A program made the position numbers and the translations under genes. A stretch of 64,000 bases of DNA from Sinorhizobium fredii USDA 257 (GTDB taxonomy: Bacteria; Pseudomonadota; Alphaproteobacteria; Rhizobiales; Rhizobiaceae): NCBI RefSeq assembly GCF_000265205.3, contig NC_018000.1, positions 2,852,001 to 2,916,000 of the forward strand, read 5' to 3'. Below, piece after piece: positions 19,930 to 28,029 of the stretch (position 1 is the first letter of the stretch; every line of letters begins with the position of its first letter). A model generated the notes under the pieces. It was not told where the DNA came from. It saw only the letters and a program-made list of their open reading frames with translations, and made no database searches.

Positions 19930-20100
19930 TGGCGGCATTTGACGCTTGATGCTGCCGGACTCACGCTCACGACCCGCCGCATCAGCTTCACCGCAAGAGT
20001 GTTCGCTGACCCTGAAATGGCGAGCCGCTCCCCAACGCGAGTAGCCCGCCTCGACAAACGCGACCTTCACGATTGCCTGTTGTAATGTTTGCGCGGCGTC
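19930..20100 (-). pseudogene. IS630-like transposase, N-terminal remnant
   Basis: Minus-strand translation around 20095-19930 shows a helix-turn-helix typical of IS630-family N termini: KVAFVEAGYSRWGAARHFRV. It continues in shifted frames as LAVKLMRR and then ESGSIKRQ, so two small frameshifts are needed to reconstruct it. No catalytic domain remains. It lies between the end of chrA and the nickel-permease operon and probably marks the boundary of a past insertion. Confidence 0.45.
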
Positions 20101-20252
20101 ACGCGGCCGTCGCTCTTTCCAGCCTCGCTCTGCACGCTGGACGCCAGCCGGGGCAAGGCCGGATGCAGGCTCTGAAGACCAGCAAAGCGGCAAGCCATGC
20201 CCGCGAAGACGACCTGTCGCCAGTAAGTCAATATCTCGGCAATGGCACGCAT
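20067..20252 (-). CDS. hypothetical short protein at the operon 3' end, possibly truncated
   Basis: A 61-residue frame beginning MRAIAEILTYWRQVVFAGMA, 25 bases downstream of the HupE/UreJ stop. Its ATG has GAGGAG six bases upstream, a good ribosome site and the main reason for calling it. The C-terminal part runs into IS630-like remnant DNA, so the original protein may have been longer. No domain is recognised. If real, it is the last gene of the guanidine operon. Confidence 0.35.
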   Translation of the reverse strand: MRAIAEILTYWRQVVFAGMACRFAGLQSLHPALPRLASSVQSEAGKSDGRVTPRKHYNRQS

Positions 20253-20276
20253 ATCCATCTCCTCGCGCGCGAAGCG

Positions 20277-20864
20277 TCAGGCGAAATAGGCCAACCCGAT
20301 ACCGGCGCCCATGATCGCCGCGCCGGCGATGCGAAGCGCCGCCGTGGCGACCGCGCCGTATCGGGCAAGCTTAAGGCAAGCGGCGATTCCGGCCACGTGC
20401 AGGGTCGCCGTTCCCCCGATGAAACCGAGGATGTAGCCGACCGGGGCTCCCGCCGGCCCCTCCGCTCCATGAGCGAAACCGTGGAAGCAGCCGAAGGCGG
20501 CTGCGCCCGTGACCGCGAGGGCGAGCGGCACGTTTGCGTTCGCGATCAGCGTCGCGCCCAAGAGAACGACGGAGGCGAGGATCGCCGTTTCGATGAGCGG
20601 CATTGTCATGCCGGCCATGGCAAACGCAGCACCCGTCACCATGGCCGCGATGAAAGCGAGCGGCAGCCGCCACAGCGCCGGTCCGCCGAGCCGCGCGGCG
20701 ATCAGTCCGACGGCGGCCATAGCCAGCGGGTGGTCGACGCCGGAAAAGGGGTGATAGAGGCCGCTCGCCATGCTGTGGACATGGTCGCCGCCGGTATGGG
20801 CCAGGGCCTGAGCGGGCAGGGTGGCGAGAAGGGCGACGAGCGCGGTCAGAATCCTGAAGTTCAT
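20277..20864 (-). CDS. HupE/UreJ family nickel permease
   Basis: A 195-residue membrane protein with a cleavable signal (MNFRILTALVALLATLPAQA). The HupE/UreJ motif follows directly after cleavage: HTGGDHVHSMASGLYHPFSG with VDHPLAMAAVG next to it, where His and Asp residues bind nickel. Six to seven helices complete it, including GCFHGFAHGAEGP. Family members import nickel or cobalt for urease or hydrogenase. Here the gene is the downstream partner of a ureohydrolase of the nickel-dependent guanidine hydrolase type, so it probably supplies nickel to that enzyme. It lies 25 bases after the His-rich gene, in the same operon. The protein looks full length. Confidence 0.85.
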   Translation of the reverse strand: MNFRILTALVALLATLPAQALAHTGGDHVHSMASGLYHPFSGVDHPLAMAAVGLIAARLGGPALWRLPLAFIAAMVTGAAFAMAGMTMPLIETAILASVVLLGATLIANANVPLALAVTGAAAFGCFHGFAHGAEGPAGAPVGYILGFIGGTATLHVAGIAACLKLARYGAVATAALRIAGAAIMGAGIGLAYFA

Positions 20865-20889
20865 GACGTTCCCTTTCTGAAGGAGGAAT

Positions 20890-21429
20890 TCATTCGGTCG
20901 GTTCGATGTCGAAGTGCGAGGCGTCGGTCCGGTCCTCGAGCGTGCGCGCCTCGGCGAAGGAAAGCCGGACGACCGCTTTGCCGTCGTGATAGAGGAATCC
21001 CAGGTCCTGGCGCCGCGAGGTCATGCGTGCGGGCAGCACGTCGTAGCGCACGCCGTTGCCACCGAGGAGCGGCACGACCGCACCGATATCGGTGCGATCC
21101 GCGGTCTCGACACGAAGCAGATGCAGGGCTTTCCCGCAAGCGTCGACGCCGACGAAGGGAATGCCCGCAAGTCTGAGAAAACTCGTCGGATCGCTCGCGC
21201 GGGCGAAGTTCTCGATGAAAGCCGCCTCGACGAGATCGAGATCACGCTGGTGCGGCGGCGATTGGTCCTTGCTTTCGGGGCGATGCGGTACCTGCCATTG
21301 TACGGTGTCACGCTGCCGGTTATGGCCGGGACCCCCATGCTGGTGGCCGTGCTGGTGGTGGTCGTGACCTGGACCGTGATCACGGTCGTGTGAATGCGCG
21401 CCGTGATGGTAATGGTGTCCGCTGTGCAT
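20890..21429 (-). CDS. His-rich protein of the guanidine operon, putative nickel-handling protein
   Basis: A 179-residue protein whose first 36 residues contain 15 histidines (MHSGHHYHHGAHSHDRDHG and onward), followed by a globular region of about 120 residues with no recognised fold (RLAGIPFVGVDACGKALHLL, then VRLSFAEARTLEDRT). His-rich extensions of this sort store or transfer nickel in proteins such as HypB, SlyD and UreE. Placement between the guanidine hydrolase and a nickel permease supports a nickel storage or delivery role, but this is inference. The start has GGAGG before the ATG, and the gene begins 11 bases after the hydrolase stop. Confidence 0.65.
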   Translation of the reverse strand: MHSGHHYHHGAHSHDRDHGPGHDHHQHGHQHGGPGHNRQRDTVQWQVPHRPESKDQSPPHQRDLDLVEAAFIENFARASDPTSFLRLAGIPFVGVDACGKALHLLRVETADRTDIGAVVPLLGGNGVRYDVLPARMTSRRQDLGFLYHDGKAVVRLSFAEARTLEDRTDASHFDIEPTE

Positions 21430-21439
21430 GGTCGCCTCC

Positions 21440-22645
21440 TCAGAAACTCACCGGCTTGTCGATCAGGTGCTTGTGGGAGCCGAGCTTGCCATGCGCTACG
21501 AGCGAGCCAAGCGCCTCCACCACCACCCGTACGCCGAAAAGCGCCGTGATGTCGGAGGTGTCGTACGGCGGGCTGACCTCCACGACCTCAAGGCCGCAGA
21601 GCCCTTCTGCCGCGACCAGGCCGAGAATCTTCAGCGCTTCGCGCGGCAGGAAACCGCCCGGTTCCGGCCAGCCGGTGCCGGGCACGAAGCCGCAATCGAT
21701 ACTGTCGACGTCGAAAGAGATGTAGACGGCGTCCGCGTCCTTCCAGGCGAGTTCGAGCGCAATCTCCGCGGTCTTCTCCGGACCGAGCTTTTCAATGTCG
21801 TCGATCGTCAGCACGTTGGTGCCGCGCTCGCGCGCCACCTTCACGCCGTCGCGCGGCACCTGCCAGCCGCCGATACCGAGCTGGACGAGATTTTTCGGCG
21901 AGACGTTCGGCAGATTGGTCGCCCAGAACCAGGGCGTCGTGTGCATGCGTTCGTCGAGATCCTTTTCCTGGATATCGATGTGGCGATCGAAATGGATGAT
22001 GCCGATGCGTTTCGAGGTGCATTCGGCAATGCCGCGCACGCAGGGAAAGCCGATCGAGTGGTCGCCGCCGAGCATGATCGGCAGCGCGCCGGAGGAAAAG
22101 ACATGGGCGACGCCGCGGGTGATCTGGTCGAAGCTCTTTTCCAGATTGGCCGGAATGGTGAAGACGTCGCCGGCATCGCAGAGCGTCATCTGCTCGCGCA
22201 GATCCACACCCATCTCGTAATTATAGGGTGTATACAGCGCGGAGATCCGACGGATGCCCTGCGGTCCGAAGCGCGTGCCCGGACGATAGGTCGTGCCGCT
22301 GTCGAAAGGGATGCCGAGCACGGCAGCATCGTATTTGCCGACATCGCGCACGTTTTCGACGTAGGGCGCCTTCAGGAACGTGTTGATGCCGGCGAAATGC
22401 GGCAGCTCGCCCCGCGCGAAGGTCGGGATCGACTTGTCCGTCAGACTCTCCGATCCCGGCAGCCCCATGTCGAGTGCCCATTTCTTTTCCCGTCCCCAGC
22501 CCTTGCCGGCAAGCTTTGCTTCCGCCTCGAGCGCCTTCCAGCCCTGGCTGTCGAGCATGTTGAAATCCGGGTGGTGGCGGCGCTCGCGACCTGACGTCGC
22601 GAGTGGGCCGGCGCGACGGGACTGGCGGCTTGGGGGTTCACGCAT
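21440..22645 (-). CDS. gdmH: guanidine hydrolase (guanidinase) of the nickel-dependent ureohydrolase type
   Basis: A 401-residue ureohydrolase, longer than agmatinases (about 320), with the N-terminal extension typical of GdmH. All metal-ligand motifs are present: GGDHS near residue 203, FDRHID near 230 and SFDVDSID near 318. Blocks such as DERMHTTPWFWATNLPNV and VPGTGWPEPGGFLPREALK match my memory of cyanobacterial GdmH (formerly called agmatinase) closely. The enzyme hydrolyses guanidine to urea and ammonia in the cytosol using nickel. The operon is preceded by a guanidine-I riboswitch and followed by a His-rich protein and a nickel permease, which fits this assignment better than agmatinase. 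The start overlaps the upstream ATPase gene by eight bases. Confidence 0.82.
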   Translation of the reverse strand: MREPPSRQSRRAGPLATSGRERRHHPDFNMLDSQGWKALEAEAKLAGKGWGREKKWALDMGLPGSESLTDKSIPTFARGELPHFAGINTFLKAPYVENVRDVGKYDAAVLGIPFDSGTTYRPGTRFGPQGIRRISALYTPYNYEMGVDLREQMTLCDAGDVFTIPANLEKSFDQITRGVAHVFSSGALPIMLGGDHSIGFPCVRGIAECTSKRIGIIHFDRHIDIQEKDLDERMHTTPWFWATNLPNVSPKNLVQLGIGGWQVPRDGVKVARERGTNVLTIDDIEKLGPEKTAEIALELAWKDADAVYISFDVDSIDCGFVPGTGWPEPGGFLPREALKILGLVAAEGLCGLEVVEVSPPYDTSDITALFGVRVVVEALGSLVAHGKLGSHKHLIDKPVSF

Positions 22646-23438
22646 CGGGCATGCTCCTTTTCGTTTCGTGGAATGTCGTTTTGATCGGCCGCGAAAAGCC
22701 GAGAATCGGGACGGGGCCGTCGCGGCTCAAATCGAGGTCGTAGATGATGCGGGCGCCGTAGCGCTCCGGCGCTTGCGGATCGATGCGTGGCTTGTCGAAG
22801 GCGAGCAGCCGCGTGCCGAGGCCGAAGGCTTCCTTGAGATCGTGGGTGACCATGATCACGGTCACGCCGCGCTCGCGCCATAGCGGCTTGATCAGCGCGT
22901 GCATCTGCGCCCGCGTGCCGGGGTCAAGCGCGCCGAAGGGCTCGTCGAGCAGCAGCACTTTCGGTTCCCTGGCGAGCGCCTGGGCGATCGCCAGCCGCTG
23001 CTGCTGACCGCCGGAAAGGGCGCTCGGAAACTTCCGCGCGTGCCCGCTAAGGCCGACCGCTTCGAGAAGCGCCTCCGCCTTCTCGCTCGCCGCCCTTCTC
23101 CTGGTTCCGAACAGCTTGGCCATGAACGGGCTTGCGGCAAATTCGAAGGCGATCAGGACGTTCTCAAGCACGGTGAGATGCGGAAACACCGAGTAGCGCT
23201 GGAAGACCACGCCGCGGTCCGGCCCCGGCTCGGCCGGCAGCGCTACTCCATCGAGCGTTATGATGCCGCGCGTCGGCCGCTCCTGTCCGAGAATCATTCG
23301 GAGGAAGGTGGATTTGCCACAGCCCGAGGGGCCGACGACCGAGACGAATGCACCGGAGGCGATATCGAGCGAGATGCTTTCGAGCACGATCTGGTCGCCA
23401 TATTCCATCCAGATATTATGGACCCGGATATCGCTCAT
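22638..23438 (-). CDS. ABC transporter ATP-binding protein, guanidine operon (SsuB/TauB type)
   Basis: A 266-residue ATPase of the nitrate/sulfonate/taurine class. It has Walker A GPSGCGKST (about 38-46), the Q-loop VVFQRYSVFPHLT, the signature ALSGGQQQRLAIAQAL, Walker B VLLLDEPFGALDP and the switch MVTHDLKEAF, all intact. It energises the adjacent permease. The ATG at 23438 overlaps the permease stop as ATGA, so the two are coupled. Riboswitch control upstream points to guanidine as the substrate, although the protein family alone would suggest sulfonates or nitrate. An upstream start at 23489 would lie inside the permease gene. Confidence 0.85.
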   Translation of the reverse strand: MSDIRVHNIWMEYGDQIVLESISLDIASGAFVSVVGPSGCGKSTFLRMILGQERPTRGIITLDGVALPAEPGPDRGVVFQRYSVFPHLTVLENVLIAFEFAASPFMAKLFGTRRRAASEKAEALLEAVGLSGHARKFPSALSGGQQQRLAIAQALAREPKVLLLDEPFGALDPGTRAQMHALIKPLWRERGVTVIMVTHDLKEAFGLGTRLLAFDKPRIDPQAPERYGARIIYDLDLSRDGPVPILGFSRPIKTTFHETKRSMPDA

Positions 23439-24259
23439 AAGCGGGCCTCCTGGACATAGGCCCAGGGGAAGACACGCCGGGCGAGCCATGCCAGCAGCGA
23501 GTCGAGGAGGTAGGCGATGAGCGTGATCCAGGCGACGTAAGGAAGGATCACGTCCATGGCGAGATAGCGCCGGACGAGGAAAATGCGGTAGCCGAGGCCG
23601 CTCTCGGCGGCGATCGCTTCGGCCGAGATGAGGAAGAGGAAGGCCGGGCCGAGCGAGAGCCTCAAGGCTTCGATAAGCCGCGGCATCGCCTGCGGCAATG
23701 CCACGCGCAACGTCAGTTGCCAGGTCGAGGCGCCGAGCGTCTGCGCCTTGACGATCTGTTCGCGGGGGATGGCGCCAACGGTCATGGCGAGATCGCGGAC
23801 GAGAAAGGGCGCGATGCCGATCACGATCAGCACGATCTTGGAGAGTTCACCGAGGCCGAAGACGATGAAGAGCACCGGCAGGATCGCCATCGGCGGGATC
23901 ATCGAAATGACGGCGACGAGCGGTGACAGACCAGCACTCGCCACTGGCAATAGACCGAGCGTCAACCCAAGCACCAGGCCGACGGCGGCGGCCACACCGA
24001 GGCCGATGAACAGTCGCTGGAGGCTCGCCGCGGTATCCGACCAAAGGGTCAAGTCTCCCGACCGCCGGTCGGGCTCGGTCGCCAGCCGGTCCATGCTTGT
24101 CGCCATTTCCGCGATCGGCGGCAGCAGCTTGTCGCCCGGATTTGCGGTCCGCCGTTCCGCCGAAACGACGACATAGAGGTAGGCGATCAGCAGAAACGGC
24201 AGGAGGGCAAGCAGGATCCGCGTTCCCGATCCCGGGACGATATTGATGGCACGTCGCAT
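23435..24259 (-). CDS. ABC transporter permease, guanidine operon (SsuC/TauC type)
   Basis: A 274-residue inner-membrane permease with about six helices. The cytoplasmic EAA-type loop that contacts the ATPase is visible as VKAQTLGASTWQLTLRVALP (about 174-193), with the next helix pair after RLIEALRLSLGPAF. It belongs to the BPD_transp_1 family of nitrate/sulfonate importers. It lies 76 bases after the binding-protein gene and overlaps the ATPase gene by four bases, giving the usual order of binding protein, permease, ATPase. A guanidinium importer is inferred from the riboswitch. Confidence 0.85.
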   Translation of the reverse strand: MRRAINIVPGSGTRILLALLPFLLIAYLYVVVSAERRTANPGDKLLPPIAEMATSMDRLATEPDRRSGDLTLWSDTAASLQRLFIGLGVAAAVGLVLGLTLGLLPVASAGLSPLVAVISMIPPMAILPVLFIVFGLGELSKIVLIVIGIAPFLVRDLAMTVGAIPREQIVKAQTLGASTWQLTLRVALPQAMPRLIEALRLSLGPAFLFLISAEAIAAESGLGYRIFLVRRYLAMDVILPYVAWITLIAYLLDSLLAWLARRVFPWAYVQEARL

Positions 24260-24335
24260 GGCCGGTTCCTATCCTGGAGAGCACGTCGGACTGCGATCGG
24301 CAGGGGGGCGCCGGCCACCCTGCCTGACCGGAGCA

Positions 24336-25418
24336 TCAGAGCGAGCCTTCGGCGGCGAGCTTCATGTAGCTGGCGTCGAAGCGCAGCTTCACATTGTCGG
24401 CCGAACCCAGCACCTGGCCGCCCGGGAAGGCGATGCCGACGATGTCCTTGTCCGGGGCGCCGTCGCCGAGAAGGCCATGATCGAAGGAGAAGGTGCGCAC
24501 CAGGTCCATGGTCTTGACGAGATCCTCGCTCTCGGCGAATGCGACCGCCTCCTGAGGTGTCGCGAACAGCTTGGTCGCCGCAAGCTGGGCCTCGAAGCCG
24601 GCAAGGTCCGTGCCGGACATCGCTCCCATCGCGGCGCGTGCGGCGTTACCCTTCTCGCCCGGGTCCGTCAGGACCGACATCGTCTCGTACCAGATGCCGG
24701 CGAGTGCCTTGCCGAAGTCGGGATTGTCCTTGAGCACCTCGGTGTTGACCATCAACGTGTCGATGATCTCGCCTGGAATTTGCGTGGAATCGAACAGCGC
24801 GGCGGAACCGGGTTCGGCCTTGACCTCGGCGAGCAGCGGGTTCCAGGTGACCACCGTCGAGGTTTCAGGCGACTTGAAGGCGGCGACCATGTCGGCATCG
24901 GAGGTGTTGACGATCGTCACGTCCTTTTCGGAAAGCCCCGCCGTTTCGAGAGCGCGCGCAAGCAGGTAGTGCGAGACCGACAGTTCGACGAGATTGATGC
25001 TCTCACCCTTGAGCTCGGCGGGCGTATTCGCGGTCCTGGAGACGATGCCGTCATTGCCGTTGGAAAAGTCGCCGATGATCAGGATCGTCGTGTCGACGCC
25101 GCCGGCGGCTGGAATGGTCAGGCCATCCATGTTCGTCGCTGTCACGCCGTCGAAGCCGCCGGCAGTGTACTGGTTGATCGACTCGACGTAGTCGTTGATC
25201 TGCTTGACGTTGATGGTGATGCCGTATTTGTCGGCCCATTTCTTCACGATACCGGCATCCGCCGCATAGGGCCATGGCATCCAACCGACATAGATCGTCC
25301 AGGCGATATTGAATTCCTTCTTCGGCTCCGCATGCGCCCCGCCGGCTAGAAGCGAGAGCGAAAGGCCGAGGGCGGCCGAGAGGGTACGAAAACCGAATCT
25401 GCCATTTCCGAAACGCAT
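24336..25418 (-). CDS. ABC transporter substrate-binding protein, guanidine operon (SsuA/THI5-like)
   Basis: A 360-residue periplasmic protein. The signal peptide runs from MRFGNGRFGFRTLSAALGLS to about AGGAHA (residue 30), and the mature protein starts EPKKEFNIAWTIYVGWMPWP. The fold is the NMT1/THI5-like type II binding protein, as in nitrate, taurine and sulfonate uptake; recognisable blocks include GGFDGVTATNMDGLTIPAAG and TVVTWNPLLAEV. Trp- and Tyr-rich start segments such as WTIYVGWMPW fit a cation-pi pocket for guanidinium, but this is speculation. The start at 25418 has AGGGG upstream; the frame stays open into the riboswitch, which is not coding. It is the first gene of the guanidine operon. 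Confidence 0.83.
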   Translation of the reverse strand: MRFGNGRFGFRTLSAALGLSLSLLAGGAHAEPKKEFNIAWTIYVGWMPWPYAADAGIVKKWADKYGITINVKQINDYVESINQYTAGGFDGVTATNMDGLTIPAAGGVDTTILIIGDFSNGNDGIVSRTANTPAELKGESINLVELSVSHYLLARALETAGLSEKDVTIVNTSDADMVAAFKSPETSTVVTWNPLLAEVKAEPGSAALFDSTQIPGEIIDTLMVNTEVLKDNPDFGKALAGIWYETMSVLTDPGEKGNAARAAMGAMSGTDLAGFEAQLAATKLFATPQEAVAFAESEDLVKTMDLVRTFSFDHGLLGDGAPDKDIVGIAFPGGQVLGSADNVKLRFDASYMKLAAEGSL

Positions 25419-25512
25419 CGTTCTGTTCCCCTGTTCAACTTGGGGCTCACGCTGCGCTCTTTTCTCGGAAATCACAGGCGGGATTCCCAAAGCAACGGCA
25501 CCGCTGCATGAG

Positions 25513-25608
25513 CCTCCCGGGCTTTTATCCCGCCGTGGACCCGGTGGATGTCTCCCCACCGGAGGTTTCTCTCGGTCCAGTCATGCCTTATCGGCATCGG
25601 AACCCTAG
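25513..25608 (-). promoter_or_regulatory. guanidine-I (ykkC class) riboswitch
   Basis: The minus-strand leader contains the consensus landmarks in order: CTAGGGTTCCG at the 5' end (25608-25598), a short variable hairpin (ATGCCGATAAGGCAT), ACTGGACCGAGAGAAAC, a GGTGGGGAGACATCCACC helix, a CCACGGCGG segment and the terminal GGGATAAAAGCCCGGGAGG (25531-25513). This matches the ykkC subtype 1 aptamer, which binds guanidinium and turns on downstream genes. It ends about 95 bases before the first operon gene. An expression platform in the 25419-25512 interval was not resolved. Confidence 0.9.
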
Positions 25609-25618
25609 AAACATTTTC

Positions 25619-25646
25619 AGTATAATTCCATGTCGTCCAAAGTAAA
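25619..25646 (-). promoter_or_regulatory. candidate promoter of the guanidine operon
   Basis: On the minus strand TTTACT (25646-25641) and TATACT (25624-25619) are separated by 16 bases. A transcript starting about seven bases later would begin at about 25612, just ahead of the riboswitch 5' end at 25608. The geometry fits a housekeeping-type promoter, but the -35 box is weak. Confidence 0.45.
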
Positions 25647-25867
25647 GTGGAAGTTTTGCCGATTTCTATGCCTATAATTTGTGCGTTGAATGCTTATAAA
25701 TTAAGCAATTAGACCGTAACTTATTACGATAACATTGGGGCGATCTCGTGCGTTGAGGCGAGTTGCCGAACGGCGAGTTCGGCCGCGACCTGCGAAGAGT
25801 CATCTTGAGCAGGTTCGACGTTTCAAGACTGCTCTCCCTCACCACTCCCCTGTCAGCCCGGAGCGTC

Positions 25868-27673
25868 TCAGGCCGCCAAGCTGGCGATGTAGGCACGCCA
25901 TCCGCCATGGCGGCTGATGTCTGCAGCTCCGGCAAGCCCGGCCGGCTCGACTATAAAGCCCTTGCAGGCCGTTCCGTCGGCAAGCTGGACGGTGCCAATC
26001 GCAAGTGGTGATGGAACGGCTGCGACAAAGAGCCCGAACGCCTCCGCTCGTAACGTCCAGACCTCAACCTCAATCAGGGCACCTTCACTCTCCTGACAAC
26101 GCACGAGACCGGGCTTCGCGGGCTCGGTGCCCGTAAGAGCATAAAGCCTGTAGCATTTGGCCGTCAGCGCCCGCCGGGAAAATCGGGCGCCCAGGTCTCG
26201 CAACTGACCGTTCAAGGGCATGCCGGAAAGATGCGCGCCGACCACGACGAGTTCAATCAGCTCGTCCTCGTCGGTTTCCGCAGAAGGATGGTTCGCTGGC
26301 TGCGGCCACCCGGTGGCGCCGAGCGGCAGGGCGCTTAGCCGATGCAGTTCGCCAGCGAGCAATGCGGTCAGGTGATCCTTGCCGGCAGGCGCGAGCAAGG
26401 TGACGCTCGCGGGCCGGCCGTCGGATCTGCGGCCTGTCGGTACGGTCATGCCGCACATGTCCAGAAGGTTGACGAAATTGGTGTAGGTGCCGAGCCGCGC
26501 GTTTTCGCGGATCGGTTCCGATTCGAGATCGGCGCGCGTGTAGTGTGTAGGCGCGGTTGGGACGCATATCATGTCGACTGTGGCGACGAGCGGAGCGACC
26601 TTTCGTTTCAGCGCCTGCAATGCATAGTGACCCTCGAAGGCATCCGCCGCCGATAATGCCTTGGCGCCGCCATAGATCGTTCGCGTCACCGGATGAAAGC
26701 TCGCCTCCTGCGCATCGAAGAAGTCCTTGACCGCCGCATAGCGCTCGGCGACCCAGGCGCCTTCGTAGAGAAGCGCGGCCGTGGCATAGAAATCGGCAAA
26801 GGGCAGTTCGACGATCTGGTGCCCCAACGAGCGCAGCATCTGGAGCGCCTCATCATAGGCACTCTCCATGAGTACGTCGCCGTAGAAGCGCCGATCCGCT
26901 CCTGCCGGAACGCCGACTTTGAGGACCGGTGGCAAAGAGAGGCCGCCCCTCGACGCAATATCCCGGGAGTAGGGATCGGTCTCATCGGGTCGTGCGGAGA
27001 CTTTGAAGACCCGATAGGCGTCGGCGACGGTCAGGGCGAAGATCGAGACGCAGTCGAGCGTTCGGCAGGCCGGCACGACGCCCGTGGTCGACAGGGCCCC
27101 GATACTCGGCTTGAGGCCGACGATATTGTTGAGCCCGGCCGGTATGCGGCCGGATCCCGCCGTGTCGGTGCCGAGCGCGAAGCTGACGATACCGTGGGCC
27201 GTCGCGACCGCCGAACCGGAGCTCGACCCGCCAGGCACAAGTGCTTGATCAATCGCATTGCGCGGCACCGGATAGGGCGTGCGCACCCCAACCAGACCGG
27301 TTGCGAACTGATCGAGATTGGTCTTGCCGACGACGAGGGCGCCGGCCTCGCGCAACAGTCGCACGACTGTGGCGTCCCCTTCGGCCAGGTAGGCATAGTC
27401 CGGGCAGGCGGCCGTCGTCGGCATGCGGGCGACATCGATATTGTCCTTGACGGCGAAGGGAATGCCCCACAGCGGTTTGGCGACAGGGTCGAAGGCGCCC
27501 AGTGCGGCGGCCGCGTCAAGGAGATCGCTGCTGTCGGCGAGAGTGAGAAAGATGCCGGGGTCGTCGACGGCCGCGATGCGCTCGAAAATCGTCCCGATCA
27601 TCTCAGTTACGGTCCAACCGGAAAGATAGGCCGCGTGAATAGATGCAATGTCGAAAGCCTGTCCGCCTGTCAT
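25868..27673 (-). CDS. atzF: allophanate hydrolase
   Basis: A 601-residue amidase-signature enzyme that splits allophanate into ammonia and CO2. The catalytic Ser-cisSer-Lys triad is intact: Lys in IPFAVKDN (about 76), Ser in PGGSSSGSA (about 151) and the nucleophile Ser in TDTAGSGRIPAG (about 174). The C-terminal third (about 470-601) is the AtzF/DUR1-type domain with LVVVGAHLSGMPLNGQLRDL and GTVQLADGTACKGF, so the protein has the standard two-domain length. It is a free-standing hydrolase with no urea carboxylase partner here. In this operon it completes biuret breakdown. It overlaps the cupin gene by four bases and is the last gene of the transcript. Confidence 0.92.
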   Translation of the reverse strand: MTGGQAFDIASIHAAYLSGWTVTEMIGTIFERIAAVDDPGIFLTLADSSDLLDAAAALGAFDPVAKPLWGIPFAVKDNIDVARMPTTAACPDYAYLAEGDATVVRLLREAGALVVGKTNLDQFATGLVGVRTPYPVPRNAIDQALVPGGSSSGSAVATAHGIVSFALGTDTAGSGRIPAGLNNIVGLKPSIGALSTTGVVPACRTLDCVSIFALTVADAYRVFKVSARPDETDPYSRDIASRGGLSLPPVLKVGVPAGADRRFYGDVLMESAYDEALQMLRSLGHQIVELPFADFYATAALLYEGAWVAERYAAVKDFFDAQEASFHPVTRTIYGGAKALSAADAFEGHYALQALKRKVAPLVATVDMICVPTAPTHYTRADLESEPIRENARLGTYTNFVNLLDMCGMTVPTGRRSDGRPASVTLLAPAGKDHLTALLAGELHRLSALPLGATGWPQPANHPSAETDEDELIELVVVGAHLSGMPLNGQLRDLGARFSRRALTAKCYRLYALTGTEPAKPGLVRCQESEGALIEVEVWTLRAEAFGLFVAAVPSPLAIGTVQLADGTACKGFIVEPAGLAGAADISRHGGWRAYIASLAA

Positions 27674-28029
27674 GGCTCATTTCCTTCAAGCATCGTTACG
27701 GGCCGGTCCCACTGGATCAGCACGACACAGCCGGTGTCGCTCCAGACGGAATGTTCCTTGCCGCCGGCATTCACGATATAGGTCCCGGCTCCGTAGTCGC
27801 CGCTTTCGTCGGACTGCGTGCCGGTAAGCACCAGGATCGTCTCCAGGCCCTCGTGACGGTGACGCGGCACGGAAGCGCCGGCCTCGTAGTGGAGCAGGGC
27901 TACGGCCGGCTGGTCGCCGTCGAAGCGCTTGATCCAGTGGATCATCACGCCGTCGCGAAACGGCTCGAATTGGAGTTCGCGCCAGCTTCCCTGGGTCAGG
28001 CTCTCGCGTGTCGCTTCAGGCATGGGCAA
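27670..28029 (-). CDS. small cupin-domain protein
   Basis: A 119-residue single-domain cupin. The two cupin motifs appear as [17 protein letters not shown] (His-x-His and Glu, about 58-74) and the later [20 protein letters not shown] (His, about 91-110), giving a complete metal site. ChrR-type cupins of this size serve as sensors or small-molecule isomerases; the role here is unknown. It overlaps the upstream hydrolase by 14 bases and the allophanate hydrolase by four. It is therefore tightly bound into the biuret operon and may act on an intermediate or bind it. Confidence 0.75.
   Translation of the reverse strand: MPMPEATRESLTQGSWRELQFEPFRDGVMIHWIKRFDGDQPAVALLHYEAGASVPRHRHEGLETILVLTGTQSDESGDYGAGTYIVNAGGKEHSVWSDTGCVVLIQWDRPVTMLEGNEP

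Noticed and set aside
24336..25559. Longer start for the guanidine-operon binding protein at 25559
   Set aside because: The extra 47 codons would lie within the riboswitch aptamer; the ATG at 25418 has a ribosome site and a signal peptide.
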